Shown one piece after another: positions 16,036 through 29,363 of a stretch of DNA of 41,248 nucleotides. The position numbers and the translations under genes were made by a program. The first letter of the stretch is position 1, and the number at the start of each line of letters is the position of its first letter. Below the pieces are notes generated by a model. It did no database searches and was not told the origin of the DNA. It was given only the letters and a program-made list of their open reading frames with translations. This DNA is from Ectopseudomonas oleovorans (GTDB lineage Bacteria > Pseudomonadota > Gammaproteobacteria > Pseudomonadales > Pseudomonadaceae): NCBI RefSeq assembly GCF_003052605.1, contig NZ_QASO01000002.1, positions 1 to 41,248 on the forward strand. The letters are read 5' to 3'.

Positions 16036-18402
16036 ATGATGACGCAACCCCAGCAAGGCTTCGTGCTCAGCCGCCATTGGCGCGACACGCCGGAGGGCAC
16101 CGAAGTGGCCTTCTGGCTGGCGACCGATGCAGGCCCGCGCCAGGTGCGCCTGCCGTGCCAGGACGTGGTGGCGTTCATCCCGGCCGAGCAGCGTGCCTGG
16201 GCCGAGCCGTTGCTGCGTAATGAGAAGGGCGTCGAGCTGCGCGAGTTGGCCTTGTGCGACTTCAAGCGCCGCCCGGTGCTGGGCCTGTATTGCCGCCAGT
16301 ACCGCCAGTTGCTGCAGTTGGAGAAGAAGCTGCGTCAGGTCGGTGTCGATGTGTACGAGGCCGATATCCGCCCGCCAGATCGCTACCTGATGGAGCGCTT
16401 TATCACCGCCAGCGTGCTCTTCGACGGTATCGAGCAACAGGACGGCAGCCTGCTGTGCAAGTCGCTCAAGCCCGCCGCCGATTACCGCCCGGCGCTGCGC
16501 CTGGTATCGCTGGATATCGAGACCAGTGCCCGTGGCGAGCTGTATTCCATTGCCCTGGAAGGCTGCGGTCAGCGCCAGGTGTACATGCTCGGTCCGGCCA
16601 ATGGCGACGCCAGCAGCGTCGACTTCGACCTGGAGTACTGCGACAGCCGCAAGGTGCTGCTCGAACGCCTGAATGAATGGCTGCAGCGGCACGATCCGGA
16701 CGCCATCATCGGCTGGAACCTGGTGCAGTTCGACCTGCGCGTGCTGCGCGATCACGCCGAGCAACTCAAGGTGCCGCTGCTGCTGGGGCGTGGCGGCGAC
16801 GTGATGGGCTGGCGCCAGCACAACAGCAGCCAGCACTACTTCGCCGAGGCGGCCGGTCGGCTGATCATCGACGGCATCGAGGCGCTGCGTTCGGCCACCT
16901 GGAGTTTCCCTTCGTTCAGCCTGGAATCGGTGGCGCAGACGCTGCTCGGTGAAGGCAAGGCCATCGACACGCCCTATGCGCGCATGGACGAGATCCAGCG
17001 CATGTTCGATGAGGACAAGCCCGCGTTGGCGCGCTACAACCTCAAGGACTGCGAGTTGGTCACGCGGATTTTCGCCCACACCGATCTACTCGCTTTCCTC
17101 CTCGAACGTTCCAGTGTTACCGGCCTGGCGGCTGACCGTAGCGGCGGTTCGGTCGCGGCCTTCACCCACCTGTACCTGCCGCCGATGCACCGCCTGGGCT
17201 ACGTCGCGCCTAATCTTGGCGACATTCGCGGCGAGAACAGCCCTGGCGGCTTCGTCATGGATTCGCGCCCCGGCCTCTACGATTCGGTGCTGGTGCTGGA
17301 CTACAAAAGCCTGTATCCGTCGATCATCCGCAGCTTTCTGATCGATCCGCTGGGGCTGGTCGAAGGCTTGCACCAGCCGGATGATGAACACTCGGTGGAA
17401 GGCTTTCGCGGCGCGCGTTTCTCGCGCACCCGGCATTGCCTGCCAGCCATCGTCGAACGCGTCTGGCAGGGCCGTGAGGCGGCCAAGCGCGACGGCAACG
17501 CGGCCTTGTCGCAGGCACTGAAGATCATCATGAACGCCTTCTACGGCGTGCTCGGCTCCAGCGGCTGCCGCTTCTTCGACCCGCGCCTGGCCTCGTCGAT
17601 CACCCTGCGCGGGCACCAGATCATGAAGCGCACGCGCGAGCTGATCGAAGCCGAGGGGCATGCGGTGATCTACGGTGACACCGACTCCACCTTCGTCTGG
17701 CTCGGCCGTGCCCACGACGAGGACGAGGCAGCGCGCATCGGCCGTGCGCTGGTGGCGCGCGTGAACGCCTGGTGGCGCGAGCATCTGCAGAGTGAGTACG
17801 GCCTGACCAGCGCCCTGGAGCTGCAGTTCGAGACCCATTACCGGCGTTTTCTCATGCCCACCATTCGCGGCACCGAGGAGGGCAGCAAGAAGCGCTACGC
17901 CGGCCTGGTGCTCGCCGCCGACGGCAGCGAACGCATGGTGTTCAAGGGCCTGGAAACGGTGCGCACCGACTGGTCGCCGCTGGCCCAGCGCTTCCAGCAG
18001 GAGCTGTATCGCCTGGTGTTCGCCGGCCAGCCCTATGAGGACTACGTGCGCGACTACGTCAAGCGCACCCTGGCCGGTGAGCTGGATGAGCTGCTGGTCT
18101 ATCGCAAGCGCTTGCGCCGACGCCTCGACGATTACCTGCGCAACGTGCCGCCACACGTACGCGCCGCGCGCCTGGCCGACGAGCACAATCAGAGCTTGGG
18201 GCGGCCCTTGCAATATCAGCGCGGCGGCTGGATCAGCTATCTGATCACCACAGGTGGGCCGCAACCGCTGGAGCGTCTGCTGTCGCCGGTGGACTACGAG
18301 CATTACATCAGCCGCCAACTGAAACCGGTGGCCGATGCCATCCTGCCGTTCGTCGGCGGTGAGTTCGAACGGTTGGTGAACGGGCAGCTGGGGCTGTTCT
18401 GA
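16036..18402 (+). CDS. polB: DNA polymerase II (family B)
   Basis: A 788-residue B-family polymerase used in repair and replication restart. The 3'-5' exonuclease motif is LDIET (D160, E162), followed by the Exo II region [13 protein letters not shown]. Polymerase motif A is [11 protein letters not shown] (from D422), motif B is [13 protein letters not shown] and motif C is YGDTDS (546-551). All catalytic acids are present and length is normal. The start is ATG 16036 or the adjacent ATG 16039, with no clear ribosome-binding site. I found no CTGT-N8-ACAG LexA box upstream, so SOS control is not evident. Confidence 0.96.
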   Translation: MMTQPQQGFVLSRHWRDTPEGTEVAFWLATDAGPRQVRLPCQDVVAFIPAEQRAWAEPLLRNEKGVELRELALCDFKRRPVLGLYCRQYRQLLQLEKKLRQVGVDVYEADIRPPDRYLMERFITASVLFDGIEQQDGSLLCKSLKPAADYRPALRLVSLDIETSARGELYSIALEGCGQRQVYMLGPANGDASSVDFDLEYCDSRKVLLERLNEWLQRHDPDAIIGWNLVQFDLRVLRDHAEQLKVPLLLGRGGDVMGWRQHNSSQHYFAEAAGRLIIDGIEALRSATWSFPSFSLESVAQTLLGEGKAIDTPYARMDEIQRMFDEDKPALARYNLKDCELVTRIFAHTDLLAFLLERSSVTGLAADRSGGSVAAFTHLYLPPMHRLGYVAPNLGDIRGENSPGGFVMDSRPGLYDSVLVLDYKSLYPSIIRSFLIDPLGLVEGLHQPDDEHSVEGFRGARFSRTRHCLPAIVERVWQGREAAKRDGNAALSQALKIIMNAFYGVLGSSGCRFFDPRLASSITLRGHQIMKRTRELIEAEGHAVIYGDTDSTFVWLGRAHDEDEAARIGRALVARVNAWWREHLQSEYGLTSALELQFETHYRRFLMPTIRGTEEGSKKRYAGLVLAADGSERMVFKGLETVRTDWSPLAQRFQQELYRLVFAGQPYEDYVRDYVKRTLAGELDELLVYRKRLRRRLDDYLRNVPPHVRAARLADEHNQSLGRPLQYQRGGWISYLITTGGPQPLERLLSPVDYEHYISRQLKPVADAILPFVGGEFERLVNGQLGLF

Positions 18403-18425
18403 AACCTTTGGATAAACAGCGAACC

Positions 18426-18492
18426 CTGTAGGAGCCCGCTTGCGGGCGATCAGCCGACGGCGCCAGGATTGTCCGCAAGCGAGCTTCTACAA
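18426..18492. repeat. REP-like palindrome
   Basis: Arms TGTAGGAGCCCGCTTGCGG and the imperfect complement CCGCAAGCGAGCTTCTACA are about 20 bases each with a 25-base spacer. It is located just after polB. Confidence 0.7.
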
Positions 18493-18605
18493 GACGACAG
18501 TAGGCTCTGTAGTGGCGCAGAATTGGAAATATTTTGTAAAATTTTACCCGTTGAGTGGCGTTCGCGGCCTGAATATTGTGGCGCCCGTGATACCGGGCCC
18601 CTCTG

Positions 18606-18661
18606 GCGGTTAACACCGCGATGTCGGAGTCACAGTCTGTTCAATCTGACTGTAGGAGGGG
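18606..18661 (+). promoter_or_regulatory. Two small hairpins and ribosome-binding site of terC
   Basis: GCGGTTAACACCGC (18606-18619) can form a short hairpin. ACAGTC (18632-18637) can pair with GACTGT (18648-18653), which abuts the very strong AGGAGGGG at 18654-18661, four bases before ATG 18665. Such a stem next to the ribosome-binding site could tune translation. The hallmark GGGGAGTAG of the manganese riboswitch is absent here. Confidence 0.4.
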
Positions 18662-18664
18662 CTC

Positions 18665-19651
18665 ATGACTGCCCTAGAACCGTTCCTCTTCGCCGACTTC
18701 CTCGGCACGGCCACCTGGTTGTGGCTGGTCTTCATCGCTGTCGTCATTTCTCTGTTGGCCTTCGATCTTGGCGTGCTGCACCGCGATAATCGCGAAATCG
18801 GCGTGCGTGAAAGCTTGATGTTGTCGGCTGGCTACATCACCGCAGGCCTGCTGTTCGGCGTCTGGGTGTTCTTTCAGAAAGGCGGCGACGCCAGCATGGA
18901 TTACGTCACCGGCTTTCTGATCGAGAAATCGTTGTCGATGGACAACGTATTTCTCATGGCCATGATCTTCAGCTTCCTGGGTATTCCAAGGCAGTACCAG
19001 CACAAGGTGCTGTTCTGGGGAATCATGGGCGTGCTGGTGCTGCGCGCCATCATGATCGGCCTGGGCGCGGCGCTGATTCACGAGTTCGCCTGGATTCTCT
19101 ATGTATTCGGCGCCTTCCTGTTCTTCACCGGCATCAAGATGCTGTTCGCCAAACTCGACGATGCGCCGGATCTGGAGAACAACATACTGGTGAAGTTCCT
19201 GCGCAGGCACCTGCGCGTGACCGATGGCCTGCATGGCGAGCGCTTCTTCGTGCGCCAGGATGACGGCCAAGGGCGCAGCGTGCTGTGGGTGACGCCGCTG
19301 TTCCTGGCGCTGATCCTGATCGAGTGTGCCGACCTGATGTTCGCCATCGACAGCGTGCCGGCGATCTTCGCCATCACTCAGGACCCGTTCATCGTCTACA
19401 CCTCGAACATTTTCGCCATCCTCGGCCTGCGCGCCCTGTACTTCGCCCTGGCTGCGCTGATCCACCGCTTCGCCTACCTCAAGTACGCGCTGGCCCTGGT
19501 GCTGGTGTTCATCGGCGCGAAGATCTTCCTGGTCGGCATCATCGGCAAGATTCCGGCCGTGGTGTCGCTGAGCGTGATCCTGGTCCTGCTGGTCGGCGGA
19601 GTGCTGCTGTCGCTGTACAAGACCCGCGGCCAGCCGCTCGCCAAGATCTGA
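18665..19651 (+). CDS. TerC/Alx family membrane protein, probable metal (Mn2+) exporter
   Basis: A 328-residue protein with about nine membrane segments. TerC-family acidic motifs are present: LAFDLGVLHRD near the N terminus, FLIEKSLSMDNVFL, and LIECADLMFAIDSVPAIFAI followed by YTSNIFAILGLRALYF. E. coli Alx of this family exports manganese; other members are linked to tellurite resistance. The riboswitch-controlled mntP locus about 1.4 kb downstream supports a metal-export role in this neighbourhood, but no direct evidence shows which metal it moves. Confidence 0.88.
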   Translation: MTALEPFLFADFLGTATWLWLVFIAVVISLLAFDLGVLHRDNREIGVRESLMLSAGYITAGLLFGVWVFFQKGGDASMDYVTGFLIEKSLSMDNVFLMAMIFSFLGIPRQYQHKVLFWGIMGVLVLRAIMIGLGAALIHEFAWILYVFGAFLFFTGIKMLFAKLDDAPDLENNILVKFLRRHLRVTDGLHGERFFVRQDDGQGRSVLWVTPLFLALILIECADLMFAIDSVPAIFAITQDPFIVYTSNIFAILGLRALYFALAALIHRFAYLKYALALVLVFIGAKIFLVGIIGKIPAVVSLSVILVLLVGGVLLSLYKTRGQPLAKI

Positions 19652-19714
19652 CGGATAAGCTTTTGCCCGGTTACGCCCCGTGTGTATCCGGGCCTTCGAC
19701 ACTGGAGAGACCTG

Positions 19715-20017
19715 ATGCAAAACCCTTGGAAACACCGCTTGACGCCTGCCGCACTTGGTCTGGCACTGATCGCCCTGGCGGGCTGCGACGCCGCCGAGCA
19801 GTCCGCACAGAAGCTCGCCGAAGAGGCGAAGAAGGAAGTGCAGGCGCTGATCAGTGACTCGGTCGGCGAGGTGGTCGATGAGGTCAACCGCCAGGTGGAC
19901 TCCCTGCAGGAGTCCACCAACCGAGCACTTGGCAAAGACGACAAGGAGAAAGAGCAGGGCGCCGAGACGCCGCAGGTGGAGCCCGAGAAACCGCTCGAGC
20001 AGGGCGTCGAAACCTGA
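19715..20017 (+). CDS. Small lipoprotein of unknown function
   Basis: A 100-residue protein with a lipoprotein signal peptide: basic start MQNPWKHR, hydrophobic core and lipobox LAGC, with the acylated Cys at 24. Residues about 30-75 are a likely amphipathic coiled coil (AEEAKKEVQALISDSVGEVV), and the tail is rich in Glu, Pro and Lys. GGAGAG lies 6 bases before ATG 19715. I do not recognise the family. It lies 63 bases after terC and may be co-transcribed with it. Confidence 0.75.
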   Translation: MQNPWKHRLTPAALGLALIALAGCDAAEQSAQKLAEEAKKEVQALISDSVGEVVDEVNRQVDSLQESTNRALGKDDKEKEQGAETPQVEPEKPLEQGVET

Positions 20018-20099
20018 TGCCTGCTCGGTGGCGCAGGCTACCGCTGAGCGGTTGCTGGGCGCCGCCACTTCCGCCCCGGCGTGCTTGGGTTTATCCTGC

Positions 20100-20245
20100 G
20101 CGCCTCTTTGGGGAGTAGCCTGCCGTCGCGCTAGCGTCGGCGCGTTGGTCAACATTCTCGGCAACCTGCCGTGGCCAACCCATCCGCTGGGATCGGTGAG
20201 ACCAACGACAGTCCTGTGCCAGGTCGGGCGCGCAGTGGCTTGTCG
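20100..20245 (+). promoter_or_regulatory. yybP-ykoY manganese riboswitch
   Basis: The conserved pieces of the yybP-ykoY Mn2+ riboswitch are present in order: TTTGGGGAGTAGCC (about 20107-20120), a variable hairpin, GTCAACATTCTCG (20148-20160), a second variable helix, GGTGAGACCAACGACAG, and GTCCTGTGCCAGG. It ends about 30 bases before the mntP start, as in E. coli mntP. The aptamer core looks intact although the gene it should control is broken. Confidence 0.88.
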
Positions 20246-20272
20246 TTGACTCAGGCCCGGCTGGAGTTTCCC

Positions 20273-20612
20273 TTGAATCCTCTCTTGCTGCTTTTTCTGT
20301 CTTTCGCCATGTCGACGGATGCCTTCGCGGCTGCCATCGGCAAGGGCTCGGGCCAGCACAAGCCACGCGCGCTGGGGTGATCTTTGGCACCATTGAGGCC
20401 ATCACGCCGATCATCGTCTGGCTTTCGTCGAGGTGAACATCCTGGTCGCTGCACTGTGTATCGGTCTGGCCACCACCCTGATGGTGACATTGGGCATGTT
20501 GCTTGGTCGTATGCTGGGCCAACTGGTCGGCAAGCGTGCCGAGATCGTCGGCGGTGTGGTGCTGATGCTGGTTGGCGCGACGATTCTCTACGAACACTTT
20601 GCGAGTCTGTGA
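20273..20612 (+). pseudogene. mntP: mntP remnant (manganese efflux pump), two deletions and two frameshifts
   Basis: Three pieces of MntP lie in three different frames. Piece one starts at TTG 20273 behind GGAG and reads [20 protein letters not shown].. to a stop at 20380. Piece two, from 20377, reads [13 protein letters not shown]. Piece three, from about 20422 to 20612, reads [20 protein letters not shown] and continues normally to the C terminus ([20 protein letters not shown]). Against a normal MntP of about 190 residues, some 6-8 residues are missing at the first junction and roughly 60 at the second, including the middle transmembrane segments. It cannot make a working pump. Assembly error is possible but would need two independent events. 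Confidence 0.9.
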
Positions 20613-20615
20613 AAC

Positions 20616-21540
20616 ATGAACATGTCCCTGCGTTTGCTGAAAAGCGCACTTCTGGCGGCTGCCGCGCTGGTTGCCGCCGCCCTGATGTTTTTCGCCTGGC
20701 AGTACTTCTTTCCGGTGCAGGCCGCCAGCGGCTGGTCGTACCGCGTTGCCTACGATGACGTGCAGAAGGCGGCCGGGCTGGCGCGAGCAGCGGATGGCGG
20801 GATTCTGGTCAGCCAGGAACTGCAGGATGGCCGCGGCAGCATCCTGTTGATGCAGCCCGACGGTGACCGCGAAGTGGTGGTCGAAGGCCTGTCCAAACCC
20901 GATGGCCTGCTCAGCGCCCGTGGTGGCCTGGTGTTCAGTCAGGAGTCGGGAGGCAAGCCGGTCAGCTTCCTGCAAGGCAAGCGTGTTTCCGAACTGTTCG
21001 CGGGCGATCAGGTGCAGGGGCTGTGGGATGACGGTCACTACCTCTATGCCATCGAGGACCGCAAGGGCAACGGTCGGCTATGGCGCTACCGCTGGGATGA
21101 CCGGCAACTGAGCGTGGTGCGTGACAATCTCTCGGAAACCGAGTCGATCACCCGCTGCACCGACGGCCGTATGCTCTACAGCGAAAAGGAAACCGGTGTG
21201 ATTCGCGAGCTGCGCGAGGATGGCCGCGACCCGGTGGTGATCGACGGGCTGCGTAACCCGACGTTCATGCTCTGCGACGAGCAGGGCCTGTGGATCAGCG
21301 AGGACTCGACCCATCGCGCCCGTCTGCTGCTGGTCGATGCCCAAGGCGCGCAGACCACTGTGTTGTCATTTCTCAAGGCGCCGCAGGCGATCTTGCCGCT
21401 GGACGATGGCCGTTACCTGATCGCAGAGGGAGGGCGTGATCGGGTGTTGGAGTTGAGCCTGAACAAGGCTGACGGTTTTCGCCGCGAGCTAGAGCGCTCG
21501 GCCAAGCATGAAGAAGCGGCCGAGCAGGAGCAAAACGTAC

Positions 21541-21560
<20 letters not shown>
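20616..21560 (+). CDS. Membrane-anchored beta-propeller protein (SMP-30/NHL-like), function unknown
   Basis: 314 residues: a single N-terminal membrane segment (about 8-28), then repeated short units of the beta-propeller type such as DGGILVSQELQDGRGSILLM, KPDGLLSARGGLVFSQESGG and NPTFMLCDEQGLWISEDS, and an acidic C-terminal tail. The architecture suggests a periplasmic SMP-30/gluconolactonase-like propeller. I see no proof of a catalytic metal site. It starts three bases after the mntP remnant stop and may rely on that transcript. Its end overlaps the convergent small membrane gene by 20 bases. Confidence 0.65.
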
Positions 21561-24620
<3,060 letters not shown>

Positions 24621-24730
24621 GGGCTTCTCATCGACTGGTTAAGGAGTGAACGCCCGCCAGTGTAATGCAAGACGCGGGCGTGGCGAAGTGCTTCGCTCGC
24701 GTCTGTCAAGAGTACCGTGCGGTCAGTGCC

Positions 24731-25066
24731 TCATTTCTCCGGCAGGCTGGCCAGCAGCAGGCGCTGTACATTGCCACCCATGATGGCGGCGATGGCCGTG
24801 TCGTCGAAGCCGGCGGCTTGCAGGCCTTCGGTAATCTGCGCCAGGCCGGTAACGTCGAACGGGGTGTGTACGGTGCCATTGAAGTCCGAGCCCAGGGCGA
24901 CATGCTCGACGCCGACCTTGTCCGCCGCGTAGCGGATGGCTTTGACGATGGCGGCGACCGAGGTGTCGCACACGGCGGTGCTCCAGTAGCCGATGCCGAT
25001 CACCCCGCCCGTGGCCGCGATGGCCTGCAGGTGCTTGTCGTTATGCTCGGCACTGTAGCAAGGCAA
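24731..25066 (-). pseudogene. C-terminal fragment of a membrane dipeptidase (peptidase M19)
   Basis: About 111 codons matching the end of M19 zinc dipeptidases: HLQAIAATGGVIGIGYWSTA, AADKVGVEHVALGSDFNGTV (with the conserved Asp) and ITEGLQAAGFDDTAIAAIMG. Whole family members have over 300 residues, and the N-terminal metal-binding His-x-Asp and bridging Glu regions are missing. The reading begins without a proper start or ribosome-binding site, and a REP palindrome lies only about 24 bases beyond the break. This is a remnant, not an active enzyme. Confidence 0.85.
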
Positions 25067-25089
25067 GGGACGGCGTTGCGCGGCAGCTC

Positions 25090-25140
25090 TGTGGGAGGCG
25101 CTTCAGCGGCGATTCGGTCGCGGCTAAAGCCCCTCCCACA
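25090..25140. repeat. REP palindrome beside the dipeptidase break
   Basis: TGTGGGAGGCGCTTCAGC and GGCTAAAGCCCCTCCCACA are inverted arms around a GATTCGGTC centre. It is of the GTGGGAGGGGCTT.. family, also seen at 36119-36204. Confidence 0.8.
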
Positions 25141-25168
25141 ATGCCTAGCGCACCAATGTCGCAAATTA

Positions 25169-26107
25169 TCAGCCGCAGAGGCAGTTACGCCCCTGTTGCT
25201 TGGCCTGGTATAGCGCCGCATCGGCCCGCGCGATCAGGCTTTGCAGGCTGTCCTGGTGCTGCATCTGCGCCAGGCCGATGGAGATGGTGACGCCGGGCAG
25301 CACGCCAACCGGCGAATAGAAGGAGGCGATCTGCTCCAGGCCGATACGCAGGCGCTCACCGATACCGCGTGCAGCCTCATCGGCGATCTCCGGCAGGAGA
25401 ATGACGAACTCCTCGCCACCGAAACGTATCAGGCTGTCCTTCGGCCTCAGCTGGCTGCTCAGGGTATGCGCCACCAGGCACAGGGCGTAATCGCCGGCCA
25501 GGTGGCCGTGCTGGTCGTTGTAGGCCTTGAAGTGGTCGACATCGAGCATCAGCAATGACATGGGTTCGTCGTTGAAGGCACAGCGGGTGGTCTCGCGCTC
25601 GAACACGTGTTCCAGCCAGCGCCGGTTGAAGCAGCCGGTGAGGGTATCGACGTTGGCGTTCTGCTCACTGTCGAGAATCTGCCGGTTGCCTTGGCGCACG
25701 CGATCGCAGAGCAGCTCCAGCAGGTTCTGCATCATCTGTGGGGATTGTTGGAACAACGCCACCAGTGACTCTCGGTGCAGGCGCAGGACGATGGAGGGGC
25801 GCTCGGCCACGACGTAGGCGGAGGGATGTTCGTTGTCGATGAAGCTGATTTCACCGGCGCAGTCGCCGACTTCGAGGGTGCTGACGGCCTGGTTGTCCAG
25901 TGATCCTAGGTAGACGCGCAGTTGGCCCTCGATCAGGAGATAGAGGTGCTGGTTGCGATTGAAGGGGGAGAGCAGTACTTCGCCGGCTTCCAGCTCGCAG
26001 GCACGAAATTCCCGCAGCAACTGGTCGAGGCTGCTGGTGGCGACATTATGAAATAGTCGCAACTGTTGAACTTGCTGCAGGTCTGCCTGCCAGTGCGCCG
26101 GTTTCAT
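25169..26107 (-). CDS. Diguanylate cyclase with an N-terminal cyclic-nucleotide-binding-like domain
   Basis: 312 residues, soluble. Residues about 15-135 form a CRP-type cNMP-binding fold (EAGEVLLSPFNRNQHLYLLI, EVGDCAGEISFID) that could sense a nucleotide or other ligand. Residues 150-312 form a GGDEF domain with an intact GGEEF active site (230-234) and an inhibitory I-site RPKD (221-224), so it should make c-di-GMP under product feedback. The start is taken at ATG 26107 (MKPAHWQADLQQ); the 65 residues upstream in frame look non-coding. No membrane segment is visible. The target pathway is unknown. Confidence 0.88.
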   Translation of the reverse strand: MKPAHWQADLQQVQQLRLFHNVATSSLDQLLREFRACELEAGEVLLSPFNRNQHLYLLIEGQLRVYLGSLDNQAVSTLEVGDCAGEISFIDNEHPSAYVVAERPSIVLRLHRESLVALFQQSPQMMQNLLELLCDRVRQGNRQILDSEQNANVDTLTGCFNRRWLEHVFERETTRCAFNDEPMSLLMLDVDHFKAYNDQHGHLAGDYALCLVAHTLSSQLRPKDSLIRFGGEEFVILLPEIADEAARGIGERLRIGLEQIASFYSPVGVLPGVTISIGLAQMQHQDSLQSLIARADAALYQAKQQGRNCLCG

Positions 26108-26197
26108 TGCGATCTCGTCGGGCCTGGCCGGGCGAATAGGCCTGAGGGCACCACCAACGCTCCCTGTCGTGTCTACGAATAGAGTTCGACAGTATTC

Positions 26198-26235
26198 CCG
26201 AGCTTCAGGCGTGGCAATGCTTGCCTGAAGCTCGG
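26198..26235. repeat. Perfect 13-bp inverted repeat upstream of the diguanylate cyclase
   Basis: CCGAGCTTCAGGC (26198-26210) and GCCTGAAGCTCGG (26223-26235) are separated by 12 bases. It does not belong to the REP families of this window and has no T tract. It could be the 3' hairpin of the acyl-CoA synthetase message, an operator, or an RNA leader element of the cyclase gene, whose start is 91 bases away. Confidence 0.55.
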
Positions 26236-26298
26236 CCGACCAGTGGTTGCGCGAAAGTGCAAAGCTGTTAACTAGCGCGCGTCCTGGCGCGCTCTGGA

Positions 26299-28200
26299 TC
26301 ACGCTGCGAAGTGAATGCGATGGCCCACCGCGTAGCCGGACAGCCGTTCGCCAATGCTGGCAGCCAAGGCCTGATCCTGATTCGGCAGGTGGATGTGGGC
26401 CAATTGACCAGCCCTGTCATCGCTCAGCACTTCAACCCGAACAGCCGGGTGCAACTCATCGATAGCCGCTTGGTAAACCCGGGCGATGGCATCGAAGCGC
26501 AGCGCTGGTTTGAAGGTCTTGCCCACCGCCGTGAGCGGAATGGCATCGATGATCCAGGCATCCTTGGGCACCGCGGCGCGTTCGGGAATATGTGCGGCGG
26601 CATGTTCCAGCAGCTCGGTTTCACTGGTCTGCGCGCCCGGCTTGAGCTGCACGTAGACCACCGGCAATTCGCCGGCCTTCTCGTCTGGCTTGCCCACGGC
26701 AGCGGCCATGGCCACGGCGGGGTGTTTGTGCAGGGCTTCCTCGATCATCTGCGGGTCGATGTTGTGACCGCCGCGGATGATCAGATCCTTGCTGCGCCCG
26801 GTCAGCCAGATGTAGCCGTCGGCATCGACGCGACCGAGGTCGCCGGTATTGAACCAGTCGCCATCGACCCAGATGTCGGCGTTCTTGCTCGCCTGCAGAT
26901 AGCCCCTGAATACCGTGGCACCGCGGATGCACAGGTTGCCGATCTCATCCTGCTCTGCATCCCGGAGATAGCGTCCCTGCTCGTCGAGTACCTTGATGCG
27001 CACTTCGCAGTACGGCATGGGCAGGCCGATCGAGCCGGGGCGGCGCTCGCCGGCTGGAGGGTTGGCGCAGCTGCCGCAGGTGCCCTCGGTCAGACCATAG
27101 CCTTCGAGCAGGGTCAGGCCGGTCTTGGCCTCGAACTGGCGTATCAGTTCCACCGGCATGGGCGCGGCGCCGCACAGGGCGTATTTCAGCGAGGACAGGT
27201 CATGGCCTTCGCTGGGAATCTGCAGGAGGCCGGCATAAATGGTGGGCACACCGCTGAAGAAGCTGACCTTGTGGCGTTCGATGACCTTCCAGAAATTGCC
27301 AATCAAGGTGGTGTTGCGATAGCCCTGCGGCGTGGCCAGCAGCACTTCGGCACCGCCGATGAAAGCCGTCAGTCCGGTGACGATGACGCCGTTGACGTGA
27401 AACAGCGGCAGGCCGCAGAGCGTCACGTCGCCGACGCCGAAGCGCGTCACCAGGTTCATGCTGTAGGCCATCGCCACTTCGTTGCCGTGGCTGTGCGGCG
27501 CCAGTTTTGGCGTGCCGGTGGTGCCACCGGTGTGGAAGTAGCTGGCGATATCGTCAGCGGCGATCACGCGGCCACTTTCCAGGTGATCGGCTGGGCAGGC
27601 GGCGATGGTCTCGTCGAAGTCCAGCACGCCCTCTGGTAGCGGGCCGCGCTGGGCCTTGAGTGCGCTGCGTTGTGGCTCCGGCAGCAGGTTGGCCATATCC
27701 ACGCAGAGAATCGCTTTCAACTCCGGCAGCTGATCGCGCAGAGCGTTGACCTTGGCCCACAGCTCGGTGCCGGGGAAGGGCGCCAGGGTCACCAGCAGCT
27801 CGGAGTCCGACGCGTGGATCAGCTCGGCGATGTGCTCGGGATCGAGCAGCGGGTTGATCGCATTGACGATGCCGGCGGCCTCGCCACCCCAGATGGTGTA
27901 GTGGGTCTGCGGCAGGTTGGGCAGCAGGAAGGACACCGCCTTGCCGGGACGCAGGCCCAGGCGGTGGAAGGCGTTGGCGGTCTGGGTGATCTTGCCGAGC
28001 AGCTCGGCATAATTCAGGCGTAGCGGGGTTTCCTCTCCCGTGCCCTGGAGAATGAACGACAGCGCCGCTGCCTCGGGGCTGGCCTGCGCCGTGCGGCGAA
28101 TCAGCTCGAAGGTGCTGCTGGGCAGGTCGCGCTCGCTCAGCGGGGTGCTCTCGATCTGTTGAATATCCTGCAGGGTGCGAATGAGGGGCGCTGTGCTCAT
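26299..28200 (-). CDS. AMP-forming acyl-CoA synthetase
   Basis: A 633-residue member of the ANL superfamily that activates a carboxylic acid to its CoA thioester with ATP. The nucleotide motif is SYFHTGGTTGTPK; other core motifs are LLEGYGLTEGTC, WFNTGDLGRVDADGYIWLTG and RSKDLIIRGGHNIDP, and the catalytic Lys region is IPLTAVGKTFKPALR. Chain-length specificity cannot be read from the sequence. The C-terminal 40 residues extend beyond the usual end of the fold. A carboxylesterase gene lies 24 bases upstream in the same orientation, the same pair as in P. aeruginosa. Confidence 0.9.
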   Translation of the reverse strand: MSTAPLIRTLQDIQQIESTPLSERDLPSSTFELIRRTAQASPEAAALSFILQGTGEETPLRLNYAELLGKITQTANAFHRLGLRPGKAVSFLLPNLPQTHYTIWGGEAAGIVNAINPLLDPEHIAELIHASDSELLVTLAPFPGTELWAKVNALRDQLPELKAILCVDMANLLPEPQRSALKAQRGPLPEGVLDFDETIAACPADHLESGRVIAADDIASYFHTGGTTGTPKLAPHSHGNEVAMAYSMNLVTRFGVGDVTLCGLPLFHVNGVIVTGLTAFIGGAEVLLATPQGYRNTTLIGNFWKVIERHKVSFFSGVPTIYAGLLQIPSEGHDLSSLKYALCGAAPMPVELIRQFEAKTGLTLLEGYGLTEGTCGSCANPPAGERRPGSIGLPMPYCEVRIKVLDEQGRYLRDAEQDEIGNLCIRGATVFRGYLQASKNADIWVDGDWFNTGDLGRVDADGYIWLTGRSKDLIIRGGHNIDPQMIEEALHKHPAVAMAAAVGKPDEKAGELPVVYVQLKPGAQTSETELLEHAAAHIPERAAVPKDAWIIDAIPLTAVGKTFKPALRFDAIARVYQAAIDELHPAVRVEVLSDDRAGQLAHIHLPNQDQALAASIGERLSGYAVGHRIHFAA

Positions 28201-28224
28201 TTATCGTGCATCTCTTCGGTTCGG

Positions 28225-29363
<1,139 letters not shown>

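Noticed and set aside
18500..18664. Possible second yybP-ykoY riboswitch before terC
   Set aside because: The required GGGGAGTAG and GTCAACA..CTCG blocks are absent; only small hairpins remain.
20380..20440. mntP as a functional split gene
   Set aside because: About 60 residues of the membrane core are missing at the second junction, so separate translation of the pieces could not rebuild the pump.
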